Part shown: in pieces, positions 23,798 through 34,558 of the stretch | Position numbering within the stretch: the stretch's first letter is position 1 | Layout: the number at the start of each line of letters is the position of its first letter | Assembly (NCBI GenBank): GCA_964353555.1 | Contig: CAYGWM010000002.1 | Coordinates: 1-64,000 of the forward strand | Source of the DNA: PR03 sp964353555 | Lineage (GTDB): Bacteria > Myxococcota_A > UBA9160 > PR03 | Length of the DNA stretch: 64,000 nt | Direction: 5' to 3' | Notes under the pieces: model-generated | The model's input: only the letters and a program-made list of their open reading frames with translations | Database searches by the model: none | Told to the model about the DNA's origin: nothing | Position numbers and translations under genes: made by a program

Positions 23798-25533
23798 TCG
23801 AATCGCTGCGGATCGCGAACCTCGCGGTGCTGGAGCACGCCGAGATCGAGTTCGGTCCGGGCCTGCACGCGCTCACCGGCGAGACAGGAGCGGGCAAGTC
23901 GATCGTGCTCGGCGCGCTCGCGCTGCTCGCGGGCGGTCGCGCGACGGCGGATGTGGTGCGCGACGGCGCGGGCGAAGCGCGCGTCGAGGCGGTGTTTCGC
24001 ACCGACCGCGCACCCGATCTCGAGGCCGCACTGCGCGAACGCGGGCTCGACGTCGAAGATCACACCGTCATCGTCGCGCGCAGCGTGAGTCGCGAGGGTC
24101 GCAGTCGCGCGTGGGTGGCGGGCCGCCTGGTACCCGTTTCGGTACTGGCCGAGCTGCTCGGCGAACGACTCGAGATCTCGAGCCAGCACGAGTCGCAGCG
24201 ACTGCGGCGTCCCGAGAGTCACGGGCGACTGCTCGACGCATTCGGGGGCTTGCTTCCGGTGCGCGAGCGCGTCGAGCGCGGCTATGCGGCGTTGCGAGCG
24301 ATACGCGCCGAGCACGCGCGGCTCGAAGCCGAAGCCGAGGAACGCGCGCGCCGGCAGGACTTCGTCTCGTTCCAGCTCGGCGAGTTGGACGCGGCCGCGC
24401 TGCAGCCCGGCGAATTCGACGCGCTCGCGACCGAACACGCCCGGCTCGTGCATGCAAGCGAACTGCGCATCGAGGCGAGTAGCGCGGCCGCCGCGCTCTG
24501 CGGTGATCCGCTGCAAGCCGAAGAAGTCGGCGCGATCGACCGCGTCGACGCAGCCGCGCGTCGCCTCGAACCGCTCGCGGAACTCGACGCGACGCTGCGC
24601 CCGCAGGCCGAGCGACTGCGAGCGGCCGCCGCGGAGCTGGCCGATGCCGCCCGCGACCTCGAGCGCTACGCGGACGGCGTGGAGGTCGATCCCGAGCGTC
24701 TGGCTGCGGTCGAAGAGCGACTCGCGCTGCTCGAGCGCCTGCGTCCCAAGTACGGCAGGAGCGAGGACGAAGTGATCGCCTGTCGCGAGCGACTCGCCGC
24801 CGAGCTGGCGGCCATCACCGGTGGCGACGAGCGCGCGCGCACATTGGCGGACGAAGCGACGCGGCTTCATCAACGACTCGTCGCGGACGTCGCCGAACTC
24901 TCCGCCGGTCGCGTCCCGGCCGCCGAAGGGCTGGCGCGCACCGTCGAAGCGTCGCTCGCGCGTCTCGATCTCCCCGGCGCGCGCCTCGAAGTGGCGTTGG
25001 AATCCGTGGTCGCCGATGACGGTCTGCCCTGTGGTCCCAGTGGCGCAGAGCAGGCGGAACTTCGTTTCTCGGCGAATCCGGGTGAGGCGCCGCGCGCGCT
25101 GCGTCGCGTCGCGTCGGGTGGCGAGCTGTCGCGCATCTTCCTGGCGCTGAAGAACGCGTTGCGCAGCGCCGAGTCCGGCAGCGTGTTGATCTTCGACGAG
25201 GTCGACGCGGGCATTGGCGGTCGCGCGGCCGATCGCGTCGGCGCGCTGCTCGCCGAGTTGGGCGCAGAGCATCAAGTGCTGTGCATCACCCATTGGCCGC
25301 AGATCGCCGCCGCGGCGACCACCCAGCTGCGCGTGGTGAAGCGCACGCAGAACGGGCGGACGAGCGCCTCGGTCGTGTCGCTCGACGCGGGCGAGCGGGT
25401 CGAGGAACTGGCGCGCATGGCGGGCGGAGCGCGCATCGGCGAGGCCACGCGCGCTCACGCACGGGAACTGCTGCAGGCTGGCGCCCGGCGCCGCAAGCCG
25501 CCGCGGAACCCTGGGGCCGCGCCGGCCGGATAA
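23794..25533 (+). CDS. recN: DNA repair protein RecN
   Basis: A 579-aa SMC-like ATPase for double-strand-break repair. Walker A is GETGAGKS near residue 30; the family motif SSQHESQRL follows; a long coiled-coil hairpin (about 160-360) is rich in Ala, Arg and Glu; the C-terminal lobe has the signature RVASGGELSRI, Walker B VLIFDEVDAGIGG and the CITHWPQIAA block. The family's usual length is about 550-560. The start is GTG overlapping the nadK stop. The frame is open for over 1 kb upstream, but that part only shadows nadK. Confidence 0.96.
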   Translation: MIESLRIANLAVLEHAEIEFGPGLHALTGETGAGKSIVLGALALLAGGRATADVVRDGAGEARVEAVFRTDRAPDLEAALRERGLDVEDHTVIVARSVSREGRSRAWVAGRLVPVSVLAELLGERLEISSQHESQRLRRPESHGRLLDAFGGLLPVRERVERGYAALRAIRAEHARLEAEAEERARRQDFVSFQLGELDAAALQPGEFDALATEHARLVHASELRIEASSAAAALCGDPLQAEEVGAIDRVDAAARRLEPLAELDATLRPQAERLRAAAAELADAARDLERYADGVEVDPERLAAVEERLALLERLRPKYGRSEDEVIACRERLAAELAAITGGDERARTLADEATRLHQRLVADVAELSAGRVPAAEGLARTVEASLARLDLPGARLEVALESVVADDGLPCGPSGAEQAELRFSANPGEAPRALRRVASGGELSRIFLALKNALRSAESGSVLIFDEVDAGIGGRAADRVGALLAELGAEHQVLCITHWPQIAAAATTQLRVVKRTQNGRTSASVVSLDAGERVEELARMAGGARIGEATRAHARELLQAGARRRKPPRNPGAAPAG

Positions 25534-25567
25534 AGCGGCTCGCGGTGCATTCCGAAGAGACGGCACG

Positions 25568-25948
25568 ATGGAGTCGGCAGAAGCCAGCGTTCGAGAGCGT
25601 CGTACCGGTCGAGCCGTGCCGCCCGGTGCGACCGTGCGCGTCGCGGCCGGCTTCTATGAAGGGCTCGAGATCCCGATCGACCGCGAGTGGCTGGTGATCG
25701 GCCGGGGTCGCAGCGCCGAGATGACGCTCGCCGAGCCGACCATTTCGCGAGCCCATGCAGCGATTGGCTACGACGGTCGCGGCTTCTTCGTCCAGGATCT
25801 GCGCAGCACCAACGGAACGCTGGTGAACGGCGAGCGGCGTGAGCGCGCATCACTCCGCGACGAGGATGAGATCCAGATGGGACGGCTGCGGCTGTGCGTG
25901 CGATTGCCGCGCGGCCTCGGTGTCGCCGCGACGCCGAGCGACGCCTGA
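25568..25948 (+). CDS. FHA-domain protein
   Basis: A 126-aa protein that is almost entirely one forkhead-associated domain. It has the phosphothreonine-binding elements in order: LVIGRGRSAEMTL (Gly-Arg), ISRAHAAI (Ser-x-x-His) and LRSTNGTLVNG. No other domain is attached. It probably binds a phosphothreonine partner, which is not in view. GAAGAGA lies upstream of the ATG. It lies between recN and secA on the same strand, 34 bp after recN. Confidence 0.9.
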   Translation: MESAEASVRERRTGRAVPPGATVRVAAGFYEGLEIPIDREWLVIGRGRSAEMTLAEPTISRAHAAIGYDGRGFFVQDLRSTNGTLVNGERRERASLRDEDEIQMGRLRLCVRLPRGLGVAATPSDA

Positions 25949-25994
25949 TCCGCGAAGCATGGCGCGACTCCACGCTTCGAAGCGCCGCCCACTT

Positions 25995-26023
25995 TTGCCG
26001 CCCCTAGGGGGCTTCCCTACATT
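25995..26023 (+). promoter_or_regulatory. secA promoter with palindromic spacer
   Basis: TTGCCG at 25995-26000 and TACATT at 26018-26023 lie at the ideal 17-bp spacing, 48 bp before the secA ATG. The first 10 bp of the spacer form a perfect palindrome, CCCCTAGGGG (26001-26010). Such a site between -35 and -10 would be well placed for a repressor or MerR-type regulator, though it may be chance. Confidence 0.55.
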
Positions 26024-26071
26024 CCGCGCGCCCCACCTATTGCCCCCCACGAGAGCGAGTCGTTCGTCCGT

Positions 26072-28831
<2,760 letters not shown>

Positions 28832-28844
28832 TCGGCTCCACAAA

Positions 28845-28863
28845 GGAGCGCGCCCCGCGCTCC
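28845..28863 (+). terminator. Hairpin between secA and argJ
   Basis: A perfect 8-bp GC-rich stem (GGAGCGCG with CGCGCTCC) with a CCC loop lies 14 bp after the secA stop. No U-tract follows on the plus strand, so it could attenuate readthrough or protect RNA 3' ends rather than fully terminate. Confidence 0.45.
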
Positions 28864-28909
28864 GGAAAACTCGAACCCCGCTGCGCGCGTTTGCTATCTC
28901 TCGTCGCCC

Positions 28910-30106
28910 GTGAAACGAGTTGATCCGATCGTTCCCGGTTTTCGATCCGCAGGCGTGCGCGCCGGTATCAAGGCGCGCGGGCCCGATGTCGCGTTGATCG
29001 TCAGCGACGTGCCCGCGGCGGTGGCTGGCGTCTTCACGCGTTCGACCGTCGTCGGCGCGCCGGTGACGATCTCCCGCGAGCGGGTACGGCGCGGCATCGC
29101 GCGCGCGATCATCGCGAACGCGGGATGCTCCAACGTGGCGATGGGCGCGCGCGGCCTGCGCGACGCGCGCACGATGACGGCACTCGCCGCGCGAGCCGTC
29201 GATTGCAAACCCGACGAAGTGCTGGTGGCCTCGACTGGCGTGATCGGACACCCGCTGCCGATGGAAAAGGTCGCGGCCGGAATCGCGGCGGCCGGCAAGG
29301 CGCTGCGCGCGGACGGTCTCGCGAGCGCCGGGCGCGCGATCCTGACGACCGATCTGACGCTGAAGTGCGTGTCGGTGCGAACCCGCATCGACGGGCGCCC
29401 GGTGACTCTCGCCGGCATCGCCAAGGGTTCTGGGATGATCGAACCGAACCTGGCGACGATGCTGTCGTTCCTGATCACGGACGCCGCGGTCGCGCCGGCG
29501 CTGTTGCGCAAGCTGCTGCGCGCCGCTGCCGACGAGAGCTTCAACCGTGTGACGGTGGACGGCGAGGCGTCGACCAGCGACACCGTGCTGCTGCTCGCGA
29601 ACGGGGTTGCGGGCAACCCCTTGTTGCGCGACGCGACCAGCGCGGGTGCAAAGCGCTTCGCTGCGGCGCTCGGCGAGCTGACCCAGGAACTCGCCCGCGC
29701 GATCGCGCGGGACGGCGAGGGCGCGACCAAGCTCGTCACGGTGCGCGTTTCGGGCGCGGGGAGCGCCGCGGATGCGGTGCGTGTCGCGAAGCGCATCGCC
29801 AATTCGATGCTGGTGAAGACGGCGCTCTTCGGCGGCGACCCGAACTGGGGGCGCATCCTGCAGACGGCCGGCGCGGCGCGCGCTGCGATCGCGCTAGAGC
29901 GCGCCGAAGTGAAGCTCGGCGGCGTCACCGTGTTCCGGCGCGGGTCGCCCACCGGCGCGGTCGCACGGCGCCGCGCCGGTCGCGCACTCGCGCGCAAGGA
30001 GGTCGACGTGGAACTCGACCTCGGGGTCGGCCGTCACGCGACGACGGTCTGGACCTGCGATCTCTCCTACGACTACGTGAAGATCAACGCCGAGTACACG
30101 ACCTGA
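28910..30106 (+). CDS. argJ: Bifunctional ornithine acetyltransferase / N-acetylglutamate synthase
   Basis: A 398-aa protein of the ArgJ family, which autocleaves into alpha and beta chains. The cleavage motif KGSGMIEPNLATML is present, with the Ala-Thr bond whose Thr becomes the beta-chain nucleophile. NAGCSN near residue 70 and the glycine-rich FGGDPNWGRI block are also conserved. It transfers acetyl from acetylornithine to glutamate in arginine synthesis; whether it also uses acetyl-CoA cannot be read from sequence. The start is GTG at 28910, with no strong ribosome site. It lies 78 bp after secA, behind a hairpin. Confidence 0.95.
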   Translation: MKRVDPIVPGFRSAGVRAGIKARGPDVALIVSDVPAAVAGVFTRSTVVGAPVTISRERVRRGIARAIIANAGCSNVAMGARGLRDARTMTALAARAVDCKPDEVLVASTGVIGHPLPMEKVAAGIAAAGKALRADGLASAGRAILTTDLTLKCVSVRTRIDGRPVTLAGIAKGSGMIEPNLATMLSFLITDAAVAPALLRKLLRAAADESFNRVTVDGEASTSDTVLLLANGVAGNPLLRDATSAGAKRFAAALGELTQELARAIARDGEGATKLVTVRVSGAGSAADAVRVAKRIANSMLVKTALFGGDPNWGRILQTAGAARAAIALERAEVKLGGVTVFRRGSPTGAVARRRAGRALARKEVDVELDLGVGRHATTVWTCDLSYDYVKINAEYTT

Positions 30107-30177
30107 GCCACACCGGCCGGAGCCGGGTCCCGAACGGGTTGCCAAGCGGCGACGATAACTGCTCGATTTTCCTCGCA

Positions 30178-30207
30178 TTGACGCCGCGCCGCAGGCTCTG
30201 CTATCCC
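30178..30207 (+). promoter_or_regulatory. rpsB-tsf operon promoter
   Basis: TTGACG at 30178-30183, an 18-bp spacer and TATCCC at 30202-30207, preceded by TG as an extended -10 (TGCTATCCC). Transcription would start near 30214 and leave a leader of about 150 nt before rpsB, long enough for S2 autoregulation as known in other bacteria. No specific leader structure was established. Confidence 0.55.
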
Positions 30208-30361
30208 CGCCTCACTTCACACGCATCGGTTCGCCCGAGCGGTGTCCAAGGTGTTCGTACCGGGGACCTCGGGGACCGCGAGACGCTGCTCTCCCGGCTG
30301 CACGCCAGGCCGCCGCGCACTCGCCGACCGGAGCGGAGGCACAACCGCGAAGGAGATCTGC

Positions 30362-31429
30362 ATGGCGGAGACGATTCCGCCGGGTACGGCACCGGCCGAC
30401 CTGGCTGCGGCACTGAAAGCAATTCCGACCGAGATGATGGCGGTGGCGTATACGCCGGTCCCGCTGACCGTGCGCGCGCTGCTCGAGGCGGGCGCACACT
30501 TCGGTCACCAGACCTATCGCTGGAACCCGAAGATGAAGAATTTCATCTTCGGCGAGCGCAACGGCGTCCACATCGTCGACCTCGACCAGACGCTCGAGCG
30601 TTTCCAGGATGCGCTCGAGTTCCTGCGCGACATCACGGCCGGCGGCGGCAAGGTCTTGTTCGTCGGTACCAAGCGCCAGGCCGCGGCGCCGGTGCAGATG
30701 GAAGCCGCGCGCTCGGGACAGCTCTTCGTGAACAACCGCTGGCTCGGCGGCACGCTCACGAATTTTCGCACCGTGAAGAAGTCGCTCGACCGCTTCAAGG
30801 AACAGCTCGCGATGCAGGCGGACGAGGCCGTCTGGAACGAGCTGTCGAAGAAGGAACGCTCGAGCATCTCTCGCGACATCGAGCGCTACAAGAAGTCGCT
30901 CGATGGCCTGAAGGAGATGACCAAGCTTCCGGCCGCGATTTTTCTGGTCGACGTGCGCCGCGAGCACATCGCCGTTGCCGAGGGACGCCGGCTCGGTATC
31001 CCGATCGTCGCGGTGGTCGATACGAACTGCGATCCCGAGGGCATCGACTTCGTAGTCCCCGGCAACGACGACGCGACCCGCGCGATCAGCCTGTACTGCG
31101 GCCAGGTCGCAGACGCCTGCATCGACGGCGCGCAACTCAACGAAGCCCGGATCCGCTCCGAGGTCGCCGAAGACGCGACCGGCCGGCGCGGCGAGGGCGA
31201 GGCTCACACGACGGGCATGGGCCGCGTGGTGGTCGAGATCAAGCAAGCACCGCGCCGCGGCCGTGGCGCGCGCCACGGCGGCACCCACAGTGGAGGCTCC
31301 GACATCGACGAGGCGGCGGTGAGGCCGGTCGTCGTATCCGTTGTGCATCCCGCGCCGCCGGCAGCGGCAGCGCGCGCAGAGGCGGGTCCCGCAGCGGTAG
31401 AGGGCGGCGACGAGCCGACCGCGGACTAG
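30362..31429 (+). CDS. rpsB: 30S ribosomal protein S2
   Basis: A 355-aa S2 protein. The core (from LLEAGAHFGHQ, about residue 40, to about 265) has the usual hallmarks: WNPKMKNFIFGERNGVHIVDL, FVGTKRQA, VNNRWLGGTLTNF and DTNCDPEGIDFVVPGNDDA. It is longer than typical S2 (about 240 aa): about 33 extra N-terminal residues and a C-terminal tail of about 90 that is first Arg/Gly-rich, then Ala/Pro/Glu-rich. The ATG at 30362 has AAGGAG 6 nt upstream, which supports the N-extension. First gene of the rpsB-tsf-pyrH-frr operon. Confidence 0.96.
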   Translation: MAETIPPGTAPADLAAALKAIPTEMMAVAYTPVPLTVRALLEAGAHFGHQTYRWNPKMKNFIFGERNGVHIVDLDQTLERFQDALEFLRDITAGGGKVLFVGTKRQAAAPVQMEAARSGQLFVNNRWLGGTLTNFRTVKKSLDRFKEQLAMQADEAVWNELSKKERSSISRDIERYKKSLDGLKEMTKLPAAIFLVDVRREHIAVAEGRRLGIPIVAVVDTNCDPEGIDFVVPGNDDATRAISLYCGQVADACIDGAQLNEARIRSEVAEDATGRRGEGEAHTTGMGRVVVEIKQAPRRGRGARHGGTHSGGSDIDEAAVRPVVVSVVHPAPPAAAARAEAGPAAVEGGDEPTAD

Positions 31430-31477
31430 AACAGCGCGTCTGCCCGAAGGCAAGACGCGAAGGCGAGGAGACGAGCA

Positions 31478-32502
31478 GTGGCAGAGATCTCGGCTGCGGC
31501 GGTCAAGGAACTGCGCGAGCGGACCGGCGCCGGCATGATGGAATGCAAGAAGGCGCTCACCGAAGCGAACGGCGACGCGGAGAAGGCGGTGACGCTGCTT
31601 CGCGAGCGCGGTCTCGCGAAGGCGGCCCGGCGCGAAGGCCGAGCCAGCAACGAGGGCACCGTGGCGATGGCGCTCGCGGGCGAGGTGGGCGCGCTGGTCG
31701 AGATCGGCTGCGAAACCGACTTCGTCGCGCGCACGGACGAGTTCCAGCACTTCGCGCAGCAGCTCGCCGCGGTCGCCGCAAAGTCGGGTGCGGATTCACC
31801 GGAAGCGCTCGGCGCGGCAACGCTCGACGGCGAGTCGGTCGCGCAGCGGATCGGCGCGGTCGCCGCGAAGCTTGGCGAGAACGTGTTGTGCAAGCGCGTG
31901 GCGCGACTCGCGGTACCGGGTGGTCTGGTGGGCGGCTACGTGCACGCGGGCGGCAAGCTCGGCGTGGTGGTGGCGCTGCGCACCGCCGCTCGAGGCGCAG
32001 CAGCGGAAGCGATCGCGAAGGAAGTGTCGATGCACGTGGCGGCGGCGGACCCGTCCCCCGTCGCGCTCGATCGAAGCGGCGTTCCCGCGGATCTGTTGGC
32101 GCGAGAGCGCGAGCTGTTCGCGAAGCAGGCCGCTCAGACCGGCAAGCCCGAGAAGGTGATCGAGAAGATCGTCGAGGGCCGCATCAACAAGTTCTACGCC
32201 GAGATCTGNNNNNNNNNNNNNNNNNNNNNNNNNNNNNNNNNNNNNNNNNNNNNNNNNNNNNNNNNNNNNNNNNNNNNNNNNNNNNNNNNNNNNNNNNNNN
32301 NNNNNNNNAGGTGATCGAGAAGATCGTCGAGGGCCGCATCAACAAGTTCTACGCCGAGATCTGCCTGCTCGAGCAGCCGTTCGTGATGAATCCGGATCAG
32401 ACGATCGAGCAGATGCTCGCGCAGAAGGGCAAGGAGCTGGGGACGGACGTCGCGGTGAACGGCTTCGTGCGCTTCCGACTCGGAGCCGCGGCCCCGGCGT
32501 GA
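31478..32502 (+). CDS. tsf: Translation elongation factor Ts (split by assembly gap)
   Basis: EF-Ts, the nucleotide exchange factor of EF-Tu. The N-terminus has VKELRERTGAGMMECKKAL and later CETDFVARTDEF, both diagnostic. A run of 100 N (32209-32308) interrupts the gene, and the 55 bp before the gap are repeated exactly after it. Removing 155 bp (gap plus one copy) joins the two halves in frame and gives a normal 289-aa EF-Ts ending EQPFVMNPDQTIEQML and RFRLGAAAPA. The gene is therefore almost certainly intact in the organism. It has GGCGAGGAGA upstream of the ATG and overlaps pyrH by 4 bp. Confidence 0.96.
32154..32208 (+). repeat. 55-bp duplicated contig end, left copy
   Basis: Identical base for base to 32309-32363 on the other side of the N run. 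The duplicate encodes the VIEKIVEGRINKFYAE segment of EF-Ts, which should occur once. It is best read as an unmerged assembly overlap. Confidence 0.95.
32209..32308. other. Assembly gap of exactly 100 N
   Basis: Exactly one hundred undetermined bases, the conventional filler for a gap of unknown size. Because its flanks overlap by 55 bp and the overlap restores the tsf frame, there is probably no missing sequence. Confidence 0.97.
32309..32363 (+). repeat. 55-bp duplicated contig end, right copy
   Basis: Exact copy of 32154-32208. The tsf reading frame here is shifted by two bases relative to the left copy, which is cancelled if the 155-bp offset is removed. Confidence 0.95.
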
Positions 32503-33212
32503 CCGCCAAGTACCGGCGCGTCGTGATCAAGCTCTCCGGCGAGGGATTGGCCGGCGATCTCGGCTACGGCATCGCACCGGCGGTGATCCGCGGAGTGGCG
32601 GAGGAGATCCGCGAGGTGCATGGCCTCGGCGTGCAGATCGCGATCGTGATCGGCGGCGGCAACATCATCCGGGGCGTCTCTGCCGCATCCGAGGGCATGG
32701 ATCGAGCCACCGCCGACTACATGGGCATGATGGCAGGCGTGATCAATGGCGTCGCACTCCAGGACGCACTCGAGAAGCAGGACGTGCCGACGCGCGTGCT
32801 GTCGGCGCTGACGATCCAGGAAGTCGCCGAGCCGTACATCCGCCGCCGCGCGATCCGCCATCTCGAGAAGGGTCGCATCGTGATCTTCGCAGCGGGCACC
32901 GGCAATCCGTATTTCACCACCGACACGGCTGCGGCCCTGCGCGCGGCCGAGGTGCACGCCGACCTGATCATGAAGGCCACCAAGGTGGACGGCGTGTACG
33001 ACGCGGATCCGCACAAAGAAGCCACCGCGCAGCGCTTCGAGCAGCTGACCTACGAAGACGCGATCCAGCGCAATCTCCAGTTCATGGACCAGACCGCGAT
33101 TCAGCTCTGTCGCCAGAATGGCGTCCCGATCGTCGTGTTCGACATGACGGTGCGTGGCAACATCCTGAAGGTCGTCTCGGGCGAGACGGTGGGCACGCTG
33201 GTCACCGACTGA
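32499..33212 (+). CDS. pyrH: UMP kinase
   Basis: A 237-aa amino-acid-kinase-fold protein that makes UDP from UMP. Conserved blocks: KLSGEGLAGD, the glycine-rich VIGGGNIIRGV, AGTGNPYFTTDTAAALRA and ATKVDGVYDADP. Length equals the family norm (about 240). The start is GTG within the tsf stop (GTGA), so translation is coupled. It sits in the classic order tsf-pyrH-frr. Confidence 0.97.
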   Translation: MTAKYRRVVIKLSGEGLAGDLGYGIAPAVIRGVAEEIREVHGLGVQIAIVIGGGNIIRGVSAASEGMDRATADYMGMMAGVINGVALQDALEKQDVPTRVLSALTIQEVAEPYIRRRAIRHLEKGRIVIFAAGTGNPYFTTDTAAALRAAEVHADLIMKATKVDGVYDADPHKEATAQRFEQLTYEDAIQRNLQFMDQTAIQLCRQNGVPIVVFDMTVRGNILKVVSGETVGTLVTD

Positions 33213-33227
33213 GCAGAAGAGGAGAAC

Positions 33228-33794
33228 ATGGCCGTCACTCTCGACCAGTCGATCTCCCAGGCGAAGGACGCCATGGAGCGCTCGCTCCAGCACCTGAAGG
33301 ACGACCTCCGCAAGGTCCGCACCGGCCGCGCGAATCCGTCGCTGCTGGACAGCATCCGCGTCGACTACTACGGCACGCCGACGCCGCTGAACCAGATGGC
33401 GAACTTGAGCGCACCGGAGCCGCGGCTGATCGTGATCTCGCCGTACGACAAGAGTGCACTCCAGGCGATCGAGAAGGCGATCCAGGCTTCGGACTTGAAT
33501 CTGACGCCGAACAACGACGGCAAGATCGTGCGCATTCCGATCCCGCCGCTCACCGAGCAGCGGCGCAAGGAATTGGTGAAGCACGTCCGCAAGATCGCCG
33601 AGCATCACAAGCTCGGCGTGCGGGATGCGCGTCGCGAGGCGCTCGCTGCGCTGAAGCAGCTCGAGAACGATGGTGATCTCCCCGCTGACGACCGTGCCCG
33701 CAGCGAGAAGAAGGTGCAGTCCCTGACGGACGACTTCGTCAAGCAAGTGGATGGGCAGGCCGACCAGAAGGAACAGGAGATCCTGCAGGTCTAG
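33228..33794 (+). CDS. frr: Ribosome recycling factor
   Basis: A 188-aa protein with the two-domain RRF sequence: LRKVRTGRANPSLLDSIRVDYYGTPTPLNQ, then RIPIPPLTEQRRKELVKHV and a C-terminal long helix (DDFVKQVDGQADQKEQEIL). It splits post-termination ribosomes with EF-G. The ribosome site AGAAGAGGAGAAC lies just before the ATG. Length is normal (185). Confidence 0.97.
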   Translation: MAVTLDQSISQAKDAMERSLQHLKDDLRKVRTGRANPSLLDSIRVDYYGTPTPLNQMANLSAPEPRLIVISPYDKSALQAIEKAIQASDLNLTPNNDGKIVRIPIPPLTEQRRKELVKHVRKIAEHHKLGVRDARREALAALKQLENDGDLPADDRARSEKKVQSLTDDFVKQVDGQADQKEQEILQV

Positions 33795-33796
33795 GC

Positions 33797-34558
33797 ATGC
33801 ACGAACGGCGCATCCGAGCCGAAGCAATTCCGCGTCACGTTGCCGTCATCATGGACGGCAATGGACGTTGGGCCGAGCGACGCGGACTCGACCGGGTGCA
33901 GGGACACCGGGCCGGGATCGAGGCGGTGCGTGCAACGGTGCGTGCCGCGCACGAGCTCGGCGTCCGCTTTCTGACGCTCTATGCGTTTTCCACCGAGAAT
34001 TGGAGCCGCCCGAAGGGCGAAGTCGATGCGCTGATGGGGCTGCTCGAGCACTACCTCGAAGCCGAAATCGAGGAGCTCGATCGCAATGGCATCCGGCTGC
34101 GCGCGATCGGTCGGCTCGACCGATTGCCCGAGTTGGCGCGCGCGAAGCTCGACGAGGCGCTGCACCGCACCCGTGACAACGGCGAGATGACGGTGGTATT
34201 CGCGCTCTCCTATGGCGGTCGCACCGAGATCGTCGATGCTGCGCGCAAGCTCGCGCGCGACGTCGAGCAGGGCAAGCTCGACCCCGAGCAAATCGACGAG
34301 AAGACCTTCTCCGCGTACCTGTACGACCCGGAACTCCCCGATCCCGATCTGTTGATCCGCACCGGCGGCGAAGCGCGCGTGTCGAATTTCCTGCTCTGGC
34401 AGATCGCCTATGCCGAGCTGCACGTGACCGACGTGATGTGGCCGGACTTCCGCAAGAGCGATCTTGTCGAAGCGATCTGGGACTACCAGCAGCGCGAGCG
34501 CCGCTACGGTCTCATCTCTGCGCAAGTGCAGAGCGGCGACAAGGAGCCCGAGGCTTGA
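33797..34558 (+). CDS. uppS: Undecaprenyl diphosphate synthase
   Basis: A 253-aa cis-prenyltransferase. The catalytic Asp is Asp20 in VIMDGNGRWA, followed by the Arg-rich GHRAGIEAVR, TLYAFSTENWSRP and the isopentenyl-diphosphate site RTGGEARVSNFLLWQIAYAE. It makes the C55 lipid carrier used for peptidoglycan and for the surface polymers built by the 4-18 kb cluster. It starts 2 bp after frr and overlaps dxr by 4 bp (TTGA). cdsA, which usually follows, is absent here. Confidence 0.97.
   Translation: MHERRIRAEAIPRHVAVIMDGNGRWAERRGLDRVQGHRAGIEAVRATVRAAHELGVRFLTLYAFSTENWSRPKGEVDALMGLLEHYLEAEIEELDRNGIRLRAIGRLDRLPELARAKLDEALHRTRDNGEMTVVFALSYGGRTEIVDAARKLARDVEQGKLDPEQIDEKTFSAYLYDPELPDPDLLIRTGGEARVSNFLLWQIAYAELHVTDVMWPDFRKSDLVEAIWDYQQRERRYGLISAQVQSGDKEPEA

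Noticed and set aside
32154..32363. Reading the 55-bp duplication as a genuine tandem repeat or a frameshifted, dead tsf
   Set aside because: The copies are exact, flank a standard 100-N filler, and collapsing them restores a normal EF-Ts in frame. An assembly artefact explains everything.
29125..32502. Very long plus-strand open frame crossing argJ, rpsB and tsf
   Set aside because: It is out of frame with three certain genes and its product is Arg-rich nonsense. GC-rich DNA simply lacks stops in that frame; only its last part (after the N gap) is the true tsf frame.
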